A stretch of 64,000 bases of DNA from LGRD01 sp031382215 (GCA_031382215.1 JANMYQ010000293.1:1-64000); one strand, 5' to 3'. Positions 9,592 to 19,228 are shown, numbered from the stretch's first letter. Numbers and translations: made by a program. Notes: generated from the letters alone by a model not told the origin.

Positions 9592-10062
9592 TCAGGACAG
9601 CAGCACGGGCTCGCAGCGCACCTCGGTCTTCACCGAGTTGGCGATGAAGCAGGCGTCATGCGCCTTGTGGTGCAGGCGCTGCAACTCGTCGCCGTCGGGC
9701 CGGCGCTCGCCGGAGAACATCACGCGCGGGCGCAAGGTCACCACGGTCATCGCGATCCGCCCGTCACTGTTGCGCGCCATCGTGCCGGAGGCGTTGTCGG
9801 CATAGGTCTCCACCTGCCAGCCCGCCTTGGCAGCCAGCGACAGGAACCACAGCATGTGGCAGCTGGACAGCGATGCGACGAACGCCTCTTCGGGATCGAC
9901 ACCGGCGGGGTCGGAGAACGGCAGCGGCACGACGCTCGGCGACGACGAACCCACCACCTCGGCGCCGCCGTCGAAGCGGATCAGGTGCCTGCGGCTGTAG
10001 CGGTCGCCCAGGAAGTCCTGCTCGCCGCGTTGCCACAGCACCTCGGCGGTGTACTCGGCCAT
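9592..10062 (-). CDS. OsmC/Ohr family protein
   Basis: This 156-aa protein is an OsmC-like peroxidase-family member. The start is taken as MAEYTAEVLWQRG, with ggaggaatccgacc just upstream as a good ribosome-binding site; longer in-frame extensions look non-coding. OsmC/Ohr proteins reduce organic peroxides with two reactive cysteines. One Cys is in LSSCHMLWFL and the second in AHDACFIANSV, both where the family expects them. It may form a small stress unit with the downstream PaiB-like gene. The substrate is not established; organic hydroperoxides are the family expectation. Confidence 0.88.
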   Translation of the reverse strand: MAEYTAEVLWQRGEQDFLGDRYSRRHLIRFDGGAEVVGSSSPSVVPLPFSDPAGVDPEEAFVASLSSCHMLWFLSLAAKAGWQVETYADNASGTMARNSDGRIAMTVVTLRPRVMFSGERRPDGDELQRLHHKAHDACFIANSVKTEVRCEPVLLS

Positions 10063-10185
10063 GGTCGGATTCCTCCGGGGGGTGTGTCGAATGGGGGTCA
10101 CGCGGCGAAGACATCGGCGCCACATCATTTTGCCTCAGCGGCGCAGGCGGCCACCGTCGCTCACCGTCGCTGAAAGGCGCGGCCA

Positions 10186-11070
10186 TCAAGCTGCCCCGGC
10201 GCTCCCCAAGTGCTGCGCGAAGAAGGACACGACCCGCTCGGTATAGACAGCCGGCGCCGATAGAAAGCTGCCGATGTGCCCTTCGCTGTCGGTGATCCAG
10301 CACTCGGCCGATGCCGCGCCGGCGATGGCCACCGCGTCATCGACCGAGACGAATCGGTCGCCCTGGCTGTGCACCACCAGCAGGGGCCGGCCGATCAGGC
10401 TGGCCGCCGCGGTCAGCGGGCTGACGTCGGCGAGGCGGTGGCCCGTCAGGCACCAGCCCAGCGCCAGCGCGCCGGGCGCGAAGAACGACGGCAGCCCGGA
10501 CAACTGACGAAACTGTCGTTCGATCATGGCGCCGAAGTGGGCGAAGGCGCTGTCGGCGACCAGCGCCTCGATGACGGTGTCGTCGGCGGCCGCCAGCAAC
10601 GCCGAGGCGGCGCCCATCGACGCGCCCAGCACGCCAACGCCGCGGTGGCCCTGGGCGCGCAGCCAATCCGCGGCGCCCAGCACGTCGAGTTTTTCCTCGG
10701 CGCCGTAGGTCATGCGCGCCCGTTTGTTGGCGCCGTGGCCACGCAGGTCGATCATCAGCACCGAGATCCCGGCGGCGACGTGCGCGCGCGCCAGCTCGAA
10801 GGTCGGCGCCCGCAGTTCGCTGCCGCGGCAGGCGTCCTTGCCGTGCACGAAGACCACCGCGGCGCCGCCAGGCGCGGCCGGCAGATACCAGCCGTGCAGG
10901 GTGACGTGGCGGCCGCGCGAGGGCAACGTCACGGCGGTCGTCGGCGTCACTCCACCGGCGCCATCGACCGGCGCAACCCGCCGCGCTGTGGTGAAGCGGT
11001 GCGCCACGATGGCGCAGATGGCGCCATACAGGGCCAAGGCAACGGCCATCAGAAGCAGGGCAAGGATCAT
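10186..11070 (-). CDS. Alpha/beta hydrolase with N-terminal membrane anchor
   Basis: This 294-aa serine hydrolase starts at MILALLLMAVALALYGAICA, a hydrophobic N-terminal segment that works as a signal anchor or uncleaved TM helix. The core shows VVFVHGKDACRGSE (oxyanion region), the nucleophile elbow GVLGASMGAA with the catalytic Ser, the Asp-bearing LLVVHSQGDRFVSVDDA, and a C-terminal His in DSEGHIGSF. The fold matches the membrane-anchored BEM46/YfhR-like hydrolases. The substrate is unknown. It is divergent from the GNAT gene at 11271, with 200 bp between them. Confidence 0.8.
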   Translation of the reverse strand: MILALLLMAVALALYGAICAIVAHRFTTARRVAPVDGAGGVTPTTAVTLPSRGRHVTLHGWYLPAAPGGAAVVFVHGKDACRGSELRAPTFELARAHVAAGISVLMIDLRGHGANKRARMTYGAEEKLDVLGAADWLRAQGHRGVGVLGASMGAASALLAAADDTVIEALVADSAFAHFGAMIERQFRQLSGLPSFFAPGALALGWCLTGHRLADVSPLTAAASLIGRPLLVVHSQGDRFVSVDDAVAIAGAASAECWITDSEGHIGSFLSAPAVYTERVVSFFAQHLGSAGAA

Positions 11071-11270
11071 GGGGTTCTCCGGCAGAGGCAGTGCGCTGTG
11101 CACCGATGTCTGCACTGTCGGCCAGCACCCCGCCCGGCGTCGTTCAGCCGGCCTCAAACGTTCTCAAGCGCAAGGCCCGCAGACTTGACAACGATTGAGG
11201 GCGGCTTGAGGACGCAGCGGTGCCCATGGCTGAACACTGGTGGCATCCCATCCCCCCGAGGAGTGCCGCC

Positions 11271-11810
11271 ATGACCCAGCCCCCGAGCTTTGCCGCGATG
11301 AACATCCGCCCGGTGCGTCCGGACGACACGCTGCTGATGCAGACCTTCCTGCAGGGCCTGGGCGACGAGTCGCGCCGCCACCGCTTCCACGGAGCCGTGA
11401 ACGTCTGCTCGAGCGGCCTGCTGCGCCTGATGACCTGTGCCGACGGCAGCCGCCACGTCGCCTGGGTGGTGGTCGGCATGGCGCCTGGCGGCTCCCGGCT
11501 GCTTGGCGAGGCGCGCTTCTTCCGCAGCGCCAGCGGCAACGAGGCCGAGATGGCGCTGGCCGTGGCCGACGACTGCCGCGGCCAGGGCATTGCCGACCGC
11601 CTGATGCAAACCCTGACCGCCGCCGCCGGCGCCCGCGGCGTGCATCGTCTGCGGGCCGAGGTGGAGCGGTCGAACCAGCGCATGCGCGCCTTCGTGCACC
11701 GCCACGGTTTTGCCGAAGCCGAGGCCGTGGTAGATGCCGAGCCGGGGGTCCTGACGCTGGTGCGGTCGGTGCCGGACCTGCGCCCTCACCGGCTTCAGCG
11801 CCTGCACTGA
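11271..11810 (+). CDS. GNAT family N-acetyltransferase
   Basis: This is a 179-aa acetyltransferase. The ATG at 11271 is preferred because it follows ccgaggagtgccgcc, a good Shine-Dalgarno; an ATG 51 bp upstream is possible. The acetyl-CoA binding motif A of the GNAT fold is seen as VADDCRGQGIADRLMQTL, followed by a helix and RLRAEVERSNQRMRAFVHRHGF, the usual motif-B region. The N-terminal MNIRPVRPDDTLLMQTF is typical of the fold. The acceptor substrate cannot be predicted. It sits 46 bp upstream of a winged-helix regulator in the same orientation. Confidence 0.85.
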   Translation: MTQPPSFAAMNIRPVRPDDTLLMQTFLQGLGDESRRHRFHGAVNVCSSGLLRLMTCADGSRHVAWVVVGMAPGGSRLLGEARFFRSASGNEAEMALAVADDCRGQGIADRLMQTLTAAAGARGVHRLRAEVERSNQRMRAFVHRHGFAEAEAVVDAEPGVLTLVRSVPDLRPHRLQRLH

Positions 11811-11856
11811 CGCCACTCGGGCGGCTCGGGCGTGCTGCTAAGCTGAAAGCCACACC

Positions 11857-14451
11857 ATGTCGTCCTTGCCCCCCGCCACGTTGCCGCCGCCCCCCGCCGC
11901 GCTCGGCAGCCTGCGCTTCGGCCGCTTCGAGCTGCAGCCGCACGAGCGCCGCTTGCTCGTCGACGGCGAGCCGGTGTTGCTGGGCGGGCGTGCGCTGGAC
12001 GTGTTGACGCTGCTCGCCGAACGTGCCGGCAGCCTGGTCACGAAGAACGAACTGCTCGATCGCGTGTGGCCGGGGCTGGTGGTCGAAGAACACAACATCG
12101 TCACGCAGGTCAGCGGGCTGCGCAAGGTGCTGGGGGGCGACCTCATCGCCACCATACCGGGCCGTGGCTACCGTTTCACGGCGCGGGTGGAGCGCGCGGC
12201 GGATGCCGAACCAACGCCGCCGCCGCCACTGTCGCCCGACGCCGAGCCGGCCGCGGCCCTGGCGCTGCGCACAAACCTGCCAGCAACACTGCCCCCCCTG
12301 ATCGGCCGCGACGCCGAACTGCGCGACCTGCAGGCCGCAACGGCCACGCACCGCGTCGTCACCCTGCTGGGCGCGGGCGGCACCGGCAAGACGCTGCTGG
12401 CCCAGCACCTGCTGCGGCAGGCGCAAGCCAGCTTCGAACACGGCGTCTGCATGGTCGACCTGGCGCCCGTGACCGACGCCGCTGCCGTGGCGGGCGCCGT
12501 CGCGACGGCACTCGGCGTTGCGGCCGGAAGGCGCGACCCGCTGGCCGGTCTGTGCGAAGCGATGGCACCGCTGCGCCTGCTGATGGTGCTGGACAATGCG
12601 GAACACCTGCTGGCCGAAGTGGCGCGTGTCGTCGATGCCCTGCACCGAACCGCGCCCGACGTGCGCATGGTCATCACCAGCCAGGCGCCGCTGCGGCTGA
12701 GCGCTGAACGCCCCTTTCGCCTGGGCGGCCTGGCGCTGCCGCCGGCCGGCGCCAGCGTGCAGCAGGCCGCCGTCTGCGGTGCCGTGGCGCTGTTCGTCGA
12801 CCGCGCCCGCGTGGCCGCGCGGCGCTTCGAGCTGAACGACGAGACACTGGCACCCGTGCTGCACCTGTGCAGGCAACTCGACGGAAGTGCGCTCGCCATC
12901 GAAATGGCCGCGGCGCGCCTGCCGCTGCTCGGTCTGGCGGGCCTGGTGTCGGCGCTCGACGAACGACTGGCGCTGCTGACCCACAACCAGCGCGACCGGC
13001 CCGACCGCCAGCAGGCCTTGCGCGCGATGCTGGACTGGACCCACGCGCTGCTGTCGGAGGCTGAGCAGAAGGTGTTCCGGCGCCTGGCCGTCTTCGTCGG
13101 CAGCGCCCGCCTGGCCGCGGCGCAAGAGGTGGCCATGGACGACGAGCTCGACGCCTGGGCCGTGCTCGACGCGCTGGCCGGGCTGGTCGACCGGTCGCTG
13201 GTGGCACTGGTGGACACCGGCGGCGAGCCACGCTACCGCTTGCTCGAGTCACCCCGGGCCTACGCGCTGCAGCGGCTGCAGGCGGCGGGAGAAGCCGACC
13301 GCACCCGGGCGCGCCATGTTCGGGCGACGACGGCCTTCTTCGTGCACGAGATTTCGCGCATCTACAGCACCGAATCCCGCAGCCGAGAAGCGCGCATCGA
13401 AGCCCTGCGGCCCGACTTCGGCAACGGCCTGGCCGCCTTCGACCTCGCCGTCAAGGCGGGCGACGCGCTCGGCACGCTGCGGCTCGGCTGGGCGCTGATG
13501 TCGGTGCTGCCGTTCAGCATGCACCGTGAGTTGCAGGTCTTGCTGGACCCCTGCGAGGCGCTGCTGGAGAGCGGCGCACCACCGGCGTTGCTCGCCGAGG
13601 TCTGTTTTTCGATCTGGACCTGCCGCGGTTCGCAAGACCCGGCGCGTGCCGAGCGGGTGGTCCCGATCGGCCTGGCGGCCGCCCGCGCCGCCGTGACTGC
13701 AGGCGCCGACGCGGGCTTGCTGTACCGCTGCCTCGGCGCCATGGCCACCCTTCACGCCAAGGCCGGCAACGCAGCCGAGGCCGACGCGGCGATCGCCGAG
13801 GCAAAGGCGCTGGAACGGCCGGACTGGCCGCTGCGCCTGCGCATGTGCCACACCGACGATCAGCGTCGTGTGGCCAAGTACCTGGGGCGCATGGAGGCAT
13901 CGCTGACGCTGTCGCGCCAGTACCTGCAGATGCGCCAGGACGCCGGGGCCGGCACCGTGCCGGCGCTCAGCGGTCTCGCCGACACCGAACTCGCAGCCGG
14001 CCAAGCCGAAGCCGCGGTACGCACGGGAACGGCGCTGGTGGCGCAACTGGAAGGCACGCGCGAAGAGCAGGAACTGGCCCACGCCCGTCTGAATCTGTGC
14101 GCGGCCTTCCTGGCGCTGGACCAGCTGCAGCCGGCCAGCCGTACCGCCGCGCTGGGCTGGAAGACAGCCGAGCGCTTCGGCATGCAGGCCTGGTGGGCCG
14201 ACTACCTGGCGCTGCTGGCTGCGCTGGACGGGCGCCCGCAGGCGGCTGCGTTGCTGTTGGGCTTTGCCGACGCTGCTTACGAACGCACGCAGGACCATCG
14301 CGAACCCAACGAGGCGGCGGCCGCGGCCCGTGTGCGCCAGCGGCTCGGCGCAAGCCAGCGTGCGGAAGACACCGTCGCACTGCTGGCCGCGGGCGCCCTG
14401 CTACCTGACGCTGCCGTTACCGCGCTGGCGCTGGAGCCGAGCAGGCCATGA
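11857..14451 (+). CDS. Winged-helix (OmpR-type) transcriptional regulator with NB-ARC-like ATPase and helical repeats
   Basis: This 864-aa regulator has an N-terminal winged-helix DNA-binding domain at about residues 18-112, with TKNELLDRVWPGLVVEEHNI as the recognition region and the wing GRGYRF. A STAND-type NTPase follows, with Walker A LLGAGGTGKTLLAQ and Walker B LLMVLDNAEHLL, then a long alpha-helical C-terminus of the TPR-like kind. This architecture is common in Burkholderiales as a transcriptional regulator/ATPase with no receiver domain. Such proteins are thought to be switched by nucleotide-dependent oligomerisation. The target genes are unknown; no partner is obvious. Confidence 0.85.
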   Translation: MSSLPPATLPPPPAALGSLRFGRFELQPHERRLLVDGEPVLLGGRALDVLTLLAERAGSLVTKNELLDRVWPGLVVEEHNIVTQVSGLRKVLGGDLIATIPGRGYRFTARVERAADAEPTPPPPLSPDAEPAAALALRTNLPATLPPLIGRDAELRDLQAATATHRVVTLLGAGGTGKTLLAQHLLRQAQASFEHGVCMVDLAPVTDAAAVAGAVATALGVAAGRRDPLAGLCEAMAPLRLLMVLDNAEHLLAEVARVVDALHRTAPDVRMVITSQAPLRLSAERPFRLGGLALPPAGASVQQAAVCGAVALFVDRARVAARRFELNDETLAPVLHLCRQLDGSALAIEMAAARLPLLGLAGLVSALDERLALLTHNQRDRPDRQQALRAMLDWTHALLSEAEQKVFRRLAVFVGSARLAAAQEVAMDDELDAWAVLDALAGLVDRSLVALVDTGGEPRYRLLESPRAYALQRLQAAGEADRTRARHVRATTAFFVHEISRIYSTESRSREARIEALRPDFGNGLAAFDLAVKAGDALGTLRLGWALMSVLPFSMHRELQVLLDPCEALLESGAPPALLAEVCFSIWTCRGSQDPARAERVVPIGLAAARAAVTAGADAGLLYRCLGAMATLHAKAGNAAEADAAIAEAKALERPDWPLRLRMCHTDDQRRVAKYLGRMEASLTLSRQYLQMRQDAGAGTVPALSGLADTELAAGQAEAAVRTGTALVAQLEGTREEQELAHARLNLCAAFLALDQLQPASRTAALGWKTAERFGMQAWWADYLALLAALDGRPQAAALLLGFADAAYERTQDHREPNEAAAAARVRQRLGASQRAEDTVALLAAGALLPDAAVTALALEPSRP

Positions 14452-14488
14452 CATGGACGAGTCCGCTTCGACCTTCTACTGACACCAC

Positions 14489-16393
14489 CTACTTCGGCGC
14501 AGGAAGGATGCGACCCAGCAGCGCGGGGATCGCGTCCACAGGCAGAGGCCTGCTGAAGAAGTAGCCCTGCATATCGGTGCACCCCTCGGCCCTGATTTGC
14601 GCGAGCTGGTCGTCGGTCTCGACGCCTTCGGCCGTGGTCGTTGCGCCAAAGCTGCGCGCCAATCCGCAAACAGCACGAACGATGGCAACGCTGCTCTTGT
14701 TTACCGAAAGGTCGTCGATGAAGGACTTGTCAATCTTGATCTTGCTGAACTTGAAACTGCGCAGGTAGCTCAAGCTGGAATATCCCGTTCCAAAGTCGTC
14801 CAATGAAATCCGAACGCCAAGCTCTCCGAGGCGGCTCAGAAGCGCGCAGTTGGCCTCGCTGCCCTGAAGAAATATGGTTTCTGTGACTTCCAACTCCAGG
14901 CGACTTGGCGTCAGCCCGGCGGCTGCAAGTGCACCCTCCACGGCACAAAACAACTGGCCGCTCTTGAATTGCGCGGGAGAAACATTTACGGCGACCGATA
15001 TGTGTTCCGGCCAACTTGCGGCATCCGCACAGGCTCGCTTGAGAATCCAACCACCGATGACATCGATCAGTCCGATTTCTTCAGCCAAGGGGATGAAGGT
15101 GCTAGGGGGCACAAATCCGCGCTGCGGATCGTTCCAACGGCACAGCGCCTCGAACCCGCTGATCCGACCGGTCTCCAAGTTCGCGAAAGGCTGGTAGTGA
15201 ATCTCCAGCGCATCTTGATCGACGGCTGCACGCAGGGCTGTCTCAAGAGCACGACGCTCCTGTGCAAGGCGATCAAACTGCGGATCGAAAACCCTGAACC
15301 GACCGCGTCCCTCCGCTTTGGCTTGATACATTGCCAGGTCGGCAGCCCTTAGCAATTGAGTGGAATCCTGGTAGTCCCCTTCTGCGAAAGCAATACCGAT
15401 GCTGGCGCCGACGACCAGCTCGTGGTTGTCGATCTTGAAGGGGGTTCCAATCAGTTCGATCAAACGCTTGGCAAGCGCCGCGGCTTCTTTCGGCTGCTCG
15501 TTTCCCAGTTGGATGACCGCAAATTCATCACCACCCAGTCGCCCGATCTTGTCGCTTTCCCGAAGGCTGTTTTGCAACCGTGAGGCCAAGTGCTTGAGCA
15601 AGGTATCGCCGGTCCCGTGCCCGAGGGTGTCGTTGATCGTCTTGAAGCCATCCAGATCGATGAACAAGACCGCCAGACTACCGCCGTGCTGCTGCCGGTG
15701 AGCAAGCGCTTCGCCCAGTTGCTTGTGGAACAGCAACCGATTGCCGATGCCAGTCAAGGCATCGTGATGCGCCAAATGAACGCTGATCGCCTGTGATTTC
15801 TCGCGCTGCTCGATCTCGCTCCGAAGCTGCTGGTTGGATTGAACCAGTTCCAGCGTCCGCGCCGCAACTCGGCGCTCGAGTGCCTCGTTGGCCTGGGAGA
15901 GCGCCTCGTTCATCTGCTGGATCTTTTCTTCTGCGCGCCTTCTATCGAGCTGTGTGATGACCCGGGCCAGCGCGATCGAGAAGTCGACCGGCTTGGTGAT
16001 GTAGTCGTTGGCGCCGCGGTTCAACGCATCAACGACGTCCTCGCTCTGGCTTCTCGCGGTCACCATGATGACCGGCAGCAAGCCCGGCGAGTGTTTCGCG
16101 CGGATTCGCGCCAGCACGTCGGACCCGGAGAGGTCGGGCATCATCATGTCCAGCAAGACGAGATCAAAGGATTCACGCTCGATCAGCGCCAGGGCTTCGA
16201 CACCGCCGCCGGCCTCCGTCACACGAAAACCATGGCGCTCGAAGCGACGCCTGAGGATCTCGCGGTTTTCGCGGATGTCGTCGACGACGAGCAGCCGCCC
16301 CTTTCCCGCGTCAACCGGGGTGGGCTTCTCGGGTTGTGGCGGATCGATAGTCGCCGGATCGGCGCTTCGACGCAGAACTGTCAGGCTGTCCAT
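14489..16393 (-). CDS. Response regulator with GGDEF and EAL domains (c-di-GMP turnover)
   Basis: This 634-aa protein turns a phosphorylation signal into cyclic-di-GMP synthesis or breakdown. Start MDSLTVLRRS is chosen because its ATG overlaps the stop of the upstream kinase (ATGA); the open frame further upstream is a shadow. The receiver spans residues 33-150 with phospho-Asp 82 in LVLLDMMMPDLSG. A coiled coil of about 160-205 follows. The diguanylate cyclase domain has an intact GGDEF at 287-291 and an RxxD inhibitory site at 278-281. The EAL domain has an intact EAL at 415-417 plus DDFGTGYSSL and KIDKSFIDDL. Both catalytic motifs look functional. Base composition is visibly less GC-rich than flanking genes. 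Confidence 0.93.
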   Translation of the reverse strand: MDSLTVLRRSADPATIDPPQPEKPTPVDAGKGRLLVVDDIRENREILRRRFERHGFRVTEAGGGVEALALIERESFDLVLLDMMMPDLSGSDVLARIRAKHSPGLLPVIMVTARSQSEDVVDALNRGANDYITKPVDFSIALARVITQLDRRRAEEKIQQMNEALSQANEALERRVAARTLELVQSNQQLRSEIEQREKSQAISVHLAHHDALTGIGNRLLFHKQLGEALAHRQQHGGSLAVLFIDLDGFKTINDTLGHGTGDTLLKHLASRLQNSLRESDKIGRLGGDEFAVIQLGNEQPKEAAALAKRLIELIGTPFKIDNHELVVGASIGIAFAEGDYQDSTQLLRAADLAMYQAKAEGRGRFRVFDPQFDRLAQERRALETALRAAVDQDALEIHYQPFANLETGRISGFEALCRWNDPQRGFVPPSTFIPLAEEIGLIDVIGGWILKRACADAASWPEHISVAVNVSPAQFKSGQLFCAVEGALAAAGLTPSRLELEVTETIFLQGSEANCALLSRLGELGVRISLDDFGTGYSSLSYLRSFKFSKIKIDKSFIDDLSVNKSSVAIVRAVCGLARSFGATTTAEGVETDDQLAQIRAEGCTDMQGYFFSRPLPVDAIPALLGRILPAPK

Positions 16394-17820
16394 CACGCGA
16401 CGAGCCTCAGGTCTTCGACGCCGGCCACGGTCTGTTGATGGGCATCGCGCGGCTGTGTCGGCAAGCTGACGATGACCGTGGAGCCGTGGCCCGGCTGGCT
16501 TTCGACCGACAGGTTGCCGCCCATCAGCCGGCAGTAGCGATACGCCAATGGAAGTCCGAGCCGGACCTCGTCGTCGTACTTGCTCGAGGTTTCGTTGTCG
16601 GAAGTTCCCATCGTCTCGAAGAGATTCGCCATTCGATCCTGTCCGATCCCGACGCCGGTGTCCTGGATCGACAATGTGCATGTGCCGTCCTGAATCGAGG
16701 CAGAGACGGTGATCCGCCCGTTCTGCGTGAACTTCGCGGCATTGCTCAACAGGCCCGCGACGATGCGCTCCAGCTTCGGCTCATCGCATGCCATTCGCCC
16801 GGCGGGGGGCGCCCGCACGATCAGCTCGTTCCCGTTGGCCAACATCAACGGGCGTGCAAGCGACACGACTCGGGTGACAAAGGCAGCCAGATCGAATTCC
16901 TCGACCCGAAGCTCGGCCTTGCCAGCCTCGAGCCTCGACAGTTCGAGCAGGATGTCGATGAGCCCGAGCAGTTGATGGCCGGCGCTTCGAATCGAGTCCA
17001 GATCCTGGCGTTTCTGGAGGTTCATCTTGTCGCTGTCCTCGATGAGGATCTCGCTATAGCCGATGACGGCATTAAGTGGGTTCTTCAGTTCATGGCTCAT
17101 CTTGGCCAGGAAGTCGGACTTCGCCGCCAGCGCGCGCCGTGCCTCGGTGGTCGCGTCGCGGAGCTGTCGCTCCGTCGCCCGGTGGTGCCCGATCTCCCGT
17201 TCGAGCTCGCCCTGCGAATACACGATGCTGGCGAAATAGAGCGCCATCATCGAAACGTACGCACTGGCGCAGAAGGTCGATATCAGGCCGAGGATGACCA
17301 ATCCGTCCGGGGCGACGGTTTCGGGGAACCCGAAAAGGTCGTACAGCCCATAGAACAGCGCCAGGTTGGCGACGATCAGCACGGACACGGCGATCCGCGT
17401 CGACCGCCCAGGCAGGTAAAAGAACCCGAGCAGCGGAACCGTCACCAGCCACGGCATGATCGGCGAGCTGATGCCGCCGTATTGGTAGCAGCCCCAGAAG
17501 ATGCAGAACATGAGGTTCTGGATCGAGAGCAGCGAAAGCGGCACGTACCAGCCAGTCAGCCGCAGGACGAAAGCAAACGGCCAGAAAGCCGTGATGGCCA
17601 GGAACAGCACCCACCAGGCAAGGTCGGCCTCCCCGCGCAAAAACAGCATGGACAAGGTGATCGTGTGCCCGAGGATCGGGCCGAACAGATGACTGAACAG
17701 GAACATCCGCACGGCCTGCAGCGTGCCGGGCGATTGTTTCAATTCCGCAGGGACGAACCAATCGACCGCTGCGTTCAGGCGCTCGACGAAGTGCTTGAGT
17801 CTCTGTCCCATGGCCATCAT
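16393..17820 (-). CDS. 6-TM sensor histidine kinase (second of a paralogous pair)
   Basis: This is a 475-aa kinase. The N-terminal ~200 residues form about six hydrophobic helices with very short loops, a sensor type that suits lipophilic ligands. It shares VDWFVP, a YGG.SSP..PW loop and a LGFFYL helix with its neighbour. A coiled coil leads to HisKA with MSHELKNPLNAVIGYSEIL (His about 243) and an HATPase with N-box LLSNAAKF and G1 DTGVGIG. The G2 box is degenerate: where the neighbour has GTGLGLAVSQRL, this protein has EVRLGLPLAYRY. The kinase may therefore have weak autophosphorylation or act mainly as a phosphatase or partner. It overlaps the next gene by 3 bp. Confidence 0.88.
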   Translation of the reverse strand: MMAMGQRLKHFVERLNAAVDWFVPAELKQSPGTLQAVRMFLFSHLFGPILGHTITLSMLFLRGEADLAWWVLFLAITAFWPFAFVLRLTGWYVPLSLLSIQNLMFCIFWGCYQYGGISSPIMPWLVTVPLLGFFYLPGRSTRIAVSVLIVANLALFYGLYDLFGFPETVAPDGLVILGLISTFCASAYVSMMALYFASIVYSQGELEREIGHHRATERQLRDATTEARRALAAKSDFLAKMSHELKNPLNAVIGYSEILIEDSDKMNLQKRQDLDSIRSAGHQLLGLIDILLELSRLEAGKAELRVEEFDLAAFVTRVVSLARPLMLANGNELIVRAPPAGRMACDEPKLERIVAGLLSNAAKFTQNGRITVSASIQDGTCTLSIQDTGVGIGQDRMANLFETMGTSDNETSSKYDDEVRLGLPLAYRYCRLMGGNLSVESQPGHGSTVIVSLPTQPRDAHQQTVAGVEDLRLVA

Positions 17821-17844
17821 CCGTTCATGTATCGACAGGATCCG

Positions 17845-19224
17845 TCACGCCGCGACAGCGTCCGCGCAGGCATGCGCGGCGACCGGCAGTCGCAGGGTGA
17901 ATTCCGATCCGCGACCGGGCCGGCTTTCGACCGAAATGTCGCCGTCGAGCAGTCGCGCGAGGCGCTGGCTCACCGCGAGGCCCAATCCGGTTCCCTTGAA
18001 GCTATCGGGATCGAGCTGGCTGAAATTCTTGAACAGGCTCGGAATGGTCTCCGGCGACATGCCGATCCCGGTGTCTTTCACCGAGATCAGGACCTGTTGG
18101 CGGTCGCCATCCGCCAGCCGCCTTGCGCGCAACACCACCGCGCCGTCGCGGGTGAACTTGCCCGCATTGCCGAGGAGGTTGATCAGGATCTGACGCAGCC
18201 GGGTCTCGTCGGTCTGGATCAGGCCAAGCCCTTCATCCTTGTCGATCGCGAACGTGTTCCCGTTCTGCGAGATCAGGTGCCGGCACGTCGCCGACACCTG
18301 CTCGAGGCAGCGGTCGAGATCGACCGGGCCCGGGCTGATGTCGATTTCATCCGAGTCGATCTTCGGCATGTCGAGGACGTCCGAGACCAGCGACAGCAGG
18401 TGGCGGCCCGCGTTGTTGATGGACCGCAGCTCCTCGGCGTCGACCACTGGCTCGCTCATCTCGGCATCCTCGAGCAGGATCTCGCTGTAACCGATGATGG
18501 CGTTGAGCGGCGTGCGGAGCTGGTGACTCATCTTCGCCAGGAAGACGGCCTTGGCCTCGTTGGCGCGTTCGGCTTCGTGCTTGGCGGCATTGAGCTTGAC
18601 CTGCGTCTCGACATGTTTCGCGATTTCGCGCTGCAGCGCAGAGTTCGAAACCATCACATGGGCGTAGTAGATCGCCATCATCGAGTTGTAGATCGTGGCG
18701 GCGCAGGCAGAGATCATGCCGACGGTGGAAAGTTGTTGGATCGGCACCCGATGCGGAAACGATCCGGACAGCAAACTGGCTGCTGCAAACGCCGCCAGGC
18801 TCACGCCGATGCATCCGAGCACCAGACGCGGCCGATCACTCAGATAGAAGAACCCGAGCATCTGCGCCGTCAGGAACCATGGCAGGAAGGGCGAGCTCAC
18901 GCCACCGTAAAAGAAGGATCCGAAGACACTGATGGTGGTCAGGGCACAGAACGAATAGAAGGCAGGCTTGAACAGATGGCCCGCCCAGCGGAGTGCGAAT
19001 GGCAACAGCCAGAACGAGCCGCACAACGCGCACAGCGTCCAGAAGACCCAGTCGTGCGCATCCTGCACGTGGTGGAGGTAGCCCAGGATCGCGACCGCAC
19101 TGAACGGCCCCAGGATGTGGCTGATGACGAAGATGCGCGCCTGCCAAAGCGACGCGGTGCTTTCGCGCAGACCGACCGGGACGAACCAATCGACGGCGGG
19201 AACGAGGCGATCGGTCAGTCCCAC
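17845..19224 (-). CDS. 6-TM sensor histidine kinase (first of a paralogous pair)
   Basis: This is a 459-aa kinase from GTG 19224 (VGLTDRLVPAVDWFVP). An ATG at 19296 would add 24 residues that overlap the upstream gene and look non-coding; the GTG form also aligns best with the paralogue. About six TM helices fill residues 20-185, with conserved FYGGVSSPFLPWF and LGFFYL. HisKA reads MSHQLRTPLNAIIGYSEILL. The HATPase is canonical, with NLLGNAGKF, DTGIGMS and GTGLGLAVSQRLARLLDG. It starts 4 bp after the synthase stop codon and ends 24 bp before the second kinase gene, so it is surely in the same operon. The proposed ligand is the synthase product (inference). Confidence 0.88.
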   Translation of the reverse strand: MGLTDRLVPAVDWFVPVGLRESTASLWQARIFVISHILGPFSAVAILGYLHHVQDAHDWVFWTLCALCGSFWLLPFALRWAGHLFKPAFYSFCALTTISVFGSFFYGGVSSPFLPWFLTAQMLGFFYLSDRPRLVLGCIGVSLAAFAAASLLSGSFPHRVPIQQLSTVGMISACAATIYNSMMAIYYAHVMVSNSALQREIAKHVETQVKLNAAKHEAERANEAKAVFLAKMSHQLRTPLNAIIGYSEILLEDAEMSEPVVDAEELRSINNAGRHLLSLVSDVLDMPKIDSDEIDISPGPVDLDRCLEQVSATCRHLISQNGNTFAIDKDEGLGLIQTDETRLRQILINLLGNAGKFTRDGAVVLRARRLADGDRQQVLISVKDTGIGMSPETIPSLFKNFSQLDPDSFKGTGLGLAVSQRLARLLDGDISVESRPGRGSEFTLRLPVAAHACADAVAA

Positions 19225-19228
19225 GGGT

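Noticed and set aside
8830..10173. A 447-codon plus-strand open frame opposite the PaiB-like and OsmC genes
   Set aside because: It covers two oppositely oriented genes with good family motifs and has shadow-like composition.
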